In this document: one piece after another, positions 59,500-64,000 of the stretch | How the letters are laid out: each line of letters starts with the position of its first letter | How positions within the stretch are numbered: the stretch's first letter is position 1 | From: Xiphophorus maculatus | Taxonomy: Eukaryota > Chordata > Actinopteri > Cyprinodontiformes > Poeciliidae | Reading direction: 5' to 3' | DNA: 64,000 bases | NCBI RefSeq assembly: GCF_002775205.1 | Contig: NC_036460.1 | Location: 1,556,056-1,620,055 of the forward strand | Program-made: the position numbers and the translations under genes | The notes under the pieces: generated by a model | What the model saw: only the letters and a program-made list of their open reading frames with translations | Databases searched by the model: none | Told to the model about the DNA's origin: nothing

Positions 59500-59760
59500 A
59501 TTTAAAGGGAACATAATTCAAAATCCAATTTTTTTAGCCCATAACTATATTTTTTTGTGTGTCTAAAAATGCAAACTGTAGTTTTATTCTTTCGCTGCTG
59601 CGCAGATATCTTTATAATCTCATTGGGTTATATTTTTCAGTCCGTTCATTCTCTATTGTTTGTAATGTTTAATGTCTCATCACCGCATTTGCTGTGGAAC
59701 TGCTAAACAAGGTCATGACTTCCTGCTAATCAGTTTTATGAATCCGCCATGTTTTTTCCT
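59500..59760. other. Spacer with MITE-like sequence downstream of OR copy D
   Basis: TTTAAAGGGAACATAATTCA followed by AATCCAATTTTTTTAGCCC resembles a common fish MITE start. No second end was found and no gene is supported. Confidence 0.3.
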
Positions 59761-59884
59761 TGCAGCAGTTTTGCAGTCGAAGTTCAGTTATGCTGGAGTT
59801 GCAAGTAATCAAGTCAAAACAGATCCTCTCGATTAGAGATGTGGTAACAGGATGACGTTTTAAAAAATGTTTCCCAGTTCTTAC

Positions 59885-60820
59885 CTACCGATAAGAAGGC
59901 AGCATTTTGAGGATATTTTGTCGAATCTCAGTGGTTCTGACTCCGTAGATGATCGGGTTTATACAGCTGGGAAGGAACATGTACATGGTACTGACAAAAA
60001 CACGACCAGCGTTTGGAAGGCTGTTCATCCGATACGACAGGGAAGCCGTGAGCGCGAAGGTCAAACTGATGACGATGACGATGATGTGAGTGACGCAGGT
60101 GTGTACAGCTTTAGCACTGGATTTACCTGAACGCAGCACAGAGCGGAATATGATTATATATGAAGCGGTGATGCACAAGAAATCAAACACAGTGACCAGG
60201 AAGACTGCTAATAACCCAACCAGACTGTTGATGGCTGTGCTGCCACAGCCCAACTCCACCAAGGCCATGTGTTCACAGACACAGTGGTTTATCACGTTAC
60301 TGAAGCAGTACAACACTTTACCTGCTAGAATCACCACCGTCACGATCATGACCACATCCCTGACCAGAAGAGGAATCACAAACCTGAGGAATCTGGGTAG
60401 AGACATGTGATCATGGTAGGAAAGGGGCCTGCAGATGGCAAAGTATCGGTCCAACGCCATCCAGAGCAGCAGAGTGGACTGACACGTTCCTGAGAAATGA
60501 ACAAAAAACATTTGAACCAGGCAGCCGCTCAGAGAGATCCCGCTCGCATTGAACAAGACGTTCAGCAACAGGTTGGGGATGAGAATCAGTGGCAGGCACA
60601 TATCAACAAATGACATGCAGGCGATGAGGATGTACATCGGGGAGTGGAGGCTCCTCTGTGAAATGACCACATAGATCAGCAGGGAGTTGGCAAACAGAGA
60701 CACAAAGAACAGAATCAAGAAGGGGATCGAAATGAAGGATTTCAGAGCTCCAAGCTCACTGAAGCCACTGAAGATGAAGTATTGATGTGAAGAAATGTTT
60801 TCCTTTAATGGTTCCATCAT
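59885..60820 (-). CDS. Olfactory receptor, tandem copy D (311 aa)
   Basis: Intact single-exon OR. Residues 1 to about 260 follow copy A (FVHFSGTCQST, VIPLLVRDVVMIVTVV, AVFLVTVFDF, LSYRM). From about residue 274 the sequence switches to the copy B/C type (RVFVSTMYMFLP, RQNILKMLPSYR). Ser174 agrees with copy C rather than A. This mosaic pattern points to gene conversion. The coding-exon acceptor at 60862 has a changed polypyrimidine tract compared with the other three (TTGTTTCTCAG instead of TTTGCTTTCAG) but is still good. The first intron is shorter (about 1.1 kb). The upstream TATA box is at 62031-62038. Confidence 0.95.
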   Translation of the reverse strand: MMEPLKENISSHQYFIFSGFSELGALKSFISIPFLILFFVSLFANSLLIYVVISQRSLHSPMYILIACMSFVDMCLPLILIPNLLLNVLFNASGISLSGCLVQMFFVHFSGTCQSTLLLWMALDRYFAICRPLSYHDHMSLPRFLRFVIPLLVRDVVMIVTVVILAGKVLYCFSNVINHCVCEHMALVELGCGSTAINSLVGLLAVFLVTVFDFLCITASYIIIFRSVLRSGKSSAKAVHTCVTHIIVIVISLTFALTASLSYRMNSLPNAGRVFVSTMYMFLPSCINPIIYGVRTTEIRQNILKMLPSYR

Positions 60821-61964
60821 CGTTTTCTACCAAACCGTCCTGGTCCAGAGCTTCAGATCAGCCTGAGAAACAAGTAGAAAAAAGAAAATCAGGTCAATAT
60901 TGATTTCCAACCAACCAACCAACCAACCAATCATACATTAATGAAGTTGAACTACTTCAAGTTGAAGACACCTGAATCAAATAAATGCAGTGAACTGTAG
61001 AAAACCCCTCAGCATAAAAAACACATCAAGTACAAGAAAACCTCAATGAAAACAATCTAAACCAACTATGAAAGTTTGCATATCCCCTAGAAAAAAAGGG
61101 ATATTAACATGTATTTAAAATACATGTTAATATTGGTTTCATAAAATTTTTTAATTTTAGCACAAGTTTTGAGTTTAAGTTTTACCTGTATTTACAACAT
61201 GTATTTTATTTTACTTGTTAAAAAGTGTATTTCCACCTAGAAAAACTCATATTGTCATTAAAATACTTGGCAAAATAAGCATTTGTTACATAAACTTTCA
61301 ACACCGACAGTTTCTCACATTTCTTCTTTTTGTACTGGAAGAAAAACAGTGAAGGGTGAAAAGTGATCCTGAAGATTTGAAATGTAATCACAATACTTTT
61401 CTCATCGGAAGTTTTTACTTCTTTATCTTTTAAAACATTCAGAGTTTAAAATGGCAGGAAAACATCTTTATCTGCTTTAATATGACATCCAACTTGAGAA
61501 GGAAAACAGCTAAATGCTGAACAAGTTGCAAACAAATTAAACTTACCAACATAATTCTATTGTAAGTTGCTAAAATCGAAAATACCATAAATACTAATTT
61601 TGCACATCAAAAATGTATGTTTAAAGGAAAAAAGTGCTTGTTCCCTGCTGACCCCTGAACTACATCAGTGACTTCAGATTCTGATTTTAAAAGAAAACAT
61701 ATTAGCAACATTTTAATCATACATGTTGAAACAACCATAAAGGAGAAATTCTCTCATCAGACTTCTCTCTCCTTCAAAGGAGAAGTTTTGATCTCTACAC
61801 ACATACGCTAAAACACTGAAAAGGATCAGTAAATGTTCCTGTGTTAGACTCAAATCCCTGAAAGATGTGAAGGAGAGTAAATGGAGTGAGAGCAAAGTTA
61901 GAACAATAGAAATGATTTGAATTTAAATGACAATCTGCTGGTAGTTCAGCTTTGATAGTTTCAC

Positions 61965-62038
61965 CTGTTACTGAACGTCTGCTCATATCTTCTTCACCTG
62001 GCTGTGAAACAGACTCCCTCTGACTCAGACCTTTTATA
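61965..62038 (-). promoter_or_regulatory. Promoter and first exon of OR copy D
   Basis: TATAAAAG lies at 62031-62038 and GTCTGAGTCA at 62021-62030 on the - strand, keeping the TGAGTCA core. The exon ends AACAG|GTGAAA (border at 61965) and the acceptor is at 60862. No CCAAT box is obvious just upstream, unlike copies A-C. Confidence 0.6.
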
Positions 62039-62650
62039 TCTTCGGTTACTCCGACATTTTAAAGAAAACTTTGAGCACATTTCCTTTCCTGAGTCACTTG
62101 GGGCAGCTGGTAGGTTCCTGGGATCGCTGCAGGGTTGAAGTTCACAGATGGTGACCTTGGCATGACCGTGGGAAATATTTTACCTAACAAGATTGATTAT
62201 TTGATTATTTATGGTGAAATGTGAATAATAAACACTGAGGAGCTGAACTAGGACTGGAATAAGTTACAAAATAAAATAAAGAAGGTTATGCACAACCCTG
62301 ATTATCCTCTTCATCAGACTGAACAGTCTGATGAAGAGCAACAACAACTCATTTAAAGGGTCTCCTGAAGGCTTATTCAGAGCCGCTGAAATACAGACTG
62401 CTACAGGAGGCCTTTTCTGCTCACAGCCATCAATTACAATATTTAGCTTCTCTTTGGGACCGATAAAGTATTTTTTAATTTAATCGAACCACATGGTTTA
62501 ATATATAACCACATAACGGTAACCACTAATCTCAGCTTGAACTAGAGAATAATGATCTGCAGTGATGTTAGTGTTGGAAATATTTATGCCTTCAGTCTCC
62601 CATCAACATGTTTTATTGTAAACTCAACAGCAGCATCTTTATTTGAGTGT

Positions 62651-62950
62651 TTAGGAACACCAAGGTCCAGTCTGGACGAATCGTTTCCAGTGCGTCAGCG
62701 TGTTCAGAATGTGCTGCCTGATCTCAGTGGTTCTGACGCCGTAGATGATCGGGTTGAAGCAGCTCGGGAACAACAGGTACATGGTGCTGAAGAAAACTCG
62801 GACGGCTGCAGGAAGTTCATTCTTAATCCGATATGAAAGTAAAGCAATGAGAGCCAAGGCTAAGCTAACCGTGATCACCATTGCGTGAGTGATGCAGGTG
62901 TGTAATGCTTTGATGCTGGTGCTGCTGGACCTCAACATGGTGGAGCTGGC
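62651..62950 (-). pseudogene. Olfactory receptor 3' fragment, interrupted by an L1-like insertion
   Basis: On the - strand this encodes the last third of an OR. It has a cytoplasmic-loop remnant (MLRSSSTSIKALHTCITH), TM6, then TM7 with FPSCFNPIIYGVRTTEIRQHIL and a short tail before the stop at 62651. Homology to the four tandem ORs stops abruptly at about 62945-62950. The next bases (CAAGATGGCGGC at 62951) look like the 5' end of a LINE in the opposite direction. The upstream part of the receptor (TM1-TM5) is not in the window and should lie beyond the insertion if it was not deleted. With the coding exon split by several kilobases it cannot encode a full receptor. The surviving part has no frameshift, so the break seems young. 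Confidence 0.85.
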
Positions 62951-64000
62951 CAAGATGGCGGCGTGAGTGGTCGTTCTTTGCAAGCTCTCCCGAGATTGTC
63001 TGGATAGGGAGCTGTTATTGCTGCTTTAACGCAGGGAAGCATTTATTCTGATACCTTCGTTAAATATTGTGCTTAAAGCTGTTTAAAAAGGACGTCTTGA
63101 AAATTTTAAAGAATGGCTGCAAGTGGTAAGCGCAAATCCGTCAGCACAGAAAATACACCAACTAAGATGTCGGCTAAAAGTCACAAATCGACAGAAGACC
63201 ATGACTTCGCTGAAAATATCATAGCAACTTTAAAGTTGACGATAAACGAGAGAGCGGACGGTCTTCAAGCAAGCATAAATGATCTCAAAGATTCGGTGGA
63301 TTACATCCATGCTGAAATGAAAGAAATGCAAGAAAAGATGACAGAAACCGTCGGGAGAGTTGAGAAATCAGAAAAAAAGGTGCTGCAAATGGAAAATAAG
63401 CTGCTCGAACTTTCACGTTATAAAAGAAGATGGGACTTGCGGCTTTCGGGAATAAATGAAGAAGAAGGAGAAGATGTTCGTAGCAAGGTTATTACCATTT
63501 GCCAGAAGACAGCGCCAGGATGCAAAGAAAAACTACCAGACGTCATCGACAGCGTACACCGGCTGGGTCGCGTTACAGGCACGGGTCGTCCTCGAGAAAT
63601 GATGATCCAGTTCTCCATGAGACACTACAGGGATACGGTATGGAAGGCGGCCAAGCAGTCATCTTTTCTGAAATCAAGCAACCTGCGCTTCAAGGAGGAT
63701 TTCTCCCCAGAGGACCGTCAGAGAAGAAACTTGCTGTGGCCACTGGTGAAAAAAGCACGCGAAGAAGAGAAAACAGCTTTCTACATCGGTCCCAGAGCCT
63801 TTGTTATTGACAAAGGAGGAAGGAGGAAAGAACTTGAACCTGCTAATGACTAGAAGACATCTTGAGAATCAGAACTAACAGTTAAGTAATGACATTAAAT
63901 ATTGAAAAAGCTCCGTTTATTATATAATTTTTCTGTTGGGAGAGTTTGTTAGATTTTTCTGTAACTCAATTTTCAGGGTTAGAAGCTACAACTCTTAGTA
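62951..64000 (+). mobile_element. L1-like non-LTR retrotransposon, 5' end to window edge
   Basis: The element appears to begin at about 62951 with CAAGATGGCGGC, a YY1-type motif found at the start of L1 5' UTRs in mammals. A 160-base 5' leader is followed by ORF1 (63113-63853). The sequence then runs as inter-ORF spacer to the window edge, so ORF2 (endonuclease and reverse transcriptase) is outside the window. A preserved 5' end and an open ORF1 suggest a full-length rather than 5'-truncated copy. It lies in an OR coding exon on the opposite strand. The exact 5' border cannot be fixed without the empty site or the target-site duplication. Confidence 0.8.
63113..63853 (+). CDS. L1-like ORF1 protein (246 aa), RNA-binding chaperone
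   Basis: This is a transposase_22 / L1 ORF1p type protein. Residues 1-30 are a basic Ser/Thr/Lys-rich head. About 32-102 form a coiled coil (heptads in ASINDLKDSVDYIHAEMKEM and onward) that would trimerise the protein. About 106-183 match the RRM-like domain (RRWDLRLSGINEEEGED, then VHRLGRVTGTGRPREMMIQF). About 184-238 match the C-terminal domain (LKSSNLRFKEDFSPEDRQRR, GPRAFVIDKGG). Such proteins coat the element's RNA and help its reverse transcription. The start at 63113 is the first ATG of the open frame and follows a 160-base leader. The intact frame suggests recent activity. An L1 clade is likeliest; a Tx1-group LINE is possible. Confidence 0.88.
   Translation: MAASGKRKSVSTENTPTKMSAKSHKSTEDHDFAENIIATLKLTINERADGLQASINDLKDSVDYIHAEMKEMQEKMTETVGRVEKSEKKVLQMENKLLELSRYKRRWDLRLSGINEEEGEDVRSKVITICQKTAPGCKEKLPDVIDSVHRLGRVTGTGRPREMMIQFSMRHYRDTVWKAAKQSSFLKSSNLRFKEDFSPEDRQRRNLLWPLVKKAREEEKTAFYIGPRAFVIDKGGRRKELEPAND

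Noticed and set aside
63418..63810. Alternative frames within L1 ORF1
   Set aside because: Shadows of the 246-codon ORF1 frame.

Overview
This is teleost fish nuclear DNA. The genes have spliced exons with GT/AG borders. The spacers are AT-rich and full of fish-type repeats: a tRNA-derived SINE, MITEs, a Tc1 fossil and an L1-like LINE. The genes are vertebrate-specific families: ATG16L, beta-arrestin and intronless olfactory receptors. The exact species cannot be told from sequence alone.

Layout. (1) 1-7643, + strand: an atg16l2-like gene running in from the left edge. It has 18 exons in the window and lacks only the first ~20 codons. It encodes the ATG5-binding helix end, a coiled coil and a seven-blade WD40 propeller. 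(2) 7644-15690: gene-free spacer with short tandem repeats, CTCF-like motifs and a palindromic element carrying a minisatellite. (3) 15691-37078, + strand: a complete arrb1 (beta-arrestin 1) gene of 16 coding exons and 417 residues. Its first intron is 10.2 kb and holds a SINE and several minisatellites. Later introns carry a MITE with TTAA ends and a dead Tc1/mariner transposase. (4) 37079-40563: presumed arrb1 3' UTR and spacer. (5) 40564 to the right edge, - strand: an olfactory receptor (OR) cluster. It comprises one divergent GC-rich OR (40564-41577), four near-identical tandem ORs (45528, 50526, 55081, 59885) and a sixth OR. Only the 3' end of the sixth is visible, because an L1-like retrotransposon (from about 62951, + strand) breaks its coding sequence.

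Each intact OR looks like a two-exon gene: a short non-coding first exon 1.1-2.1 kb upstream, then a single coding exon. The upstream exons sit under a recurring promoter pattern of CCAAT box, TATA box and TGAGTCA-like motif. The tandem copies look like mosaics produced by gene conversion. The linkage arrb1-OR resembles human 11q13.4, where ARRB1, OR2AT4 and ATG16L2 lie in one region. ATG16L1 and SAG (visual arrestin) are neighbours on human 2q37, so an ATG16L-arrestin pairing may be an old paralogous arrangement. The protein products act in separate pathways (autophagy-related conjugation, GPCR desensitisation, odour reception). A shared function for the neighbourhood is not shown by the sequence.
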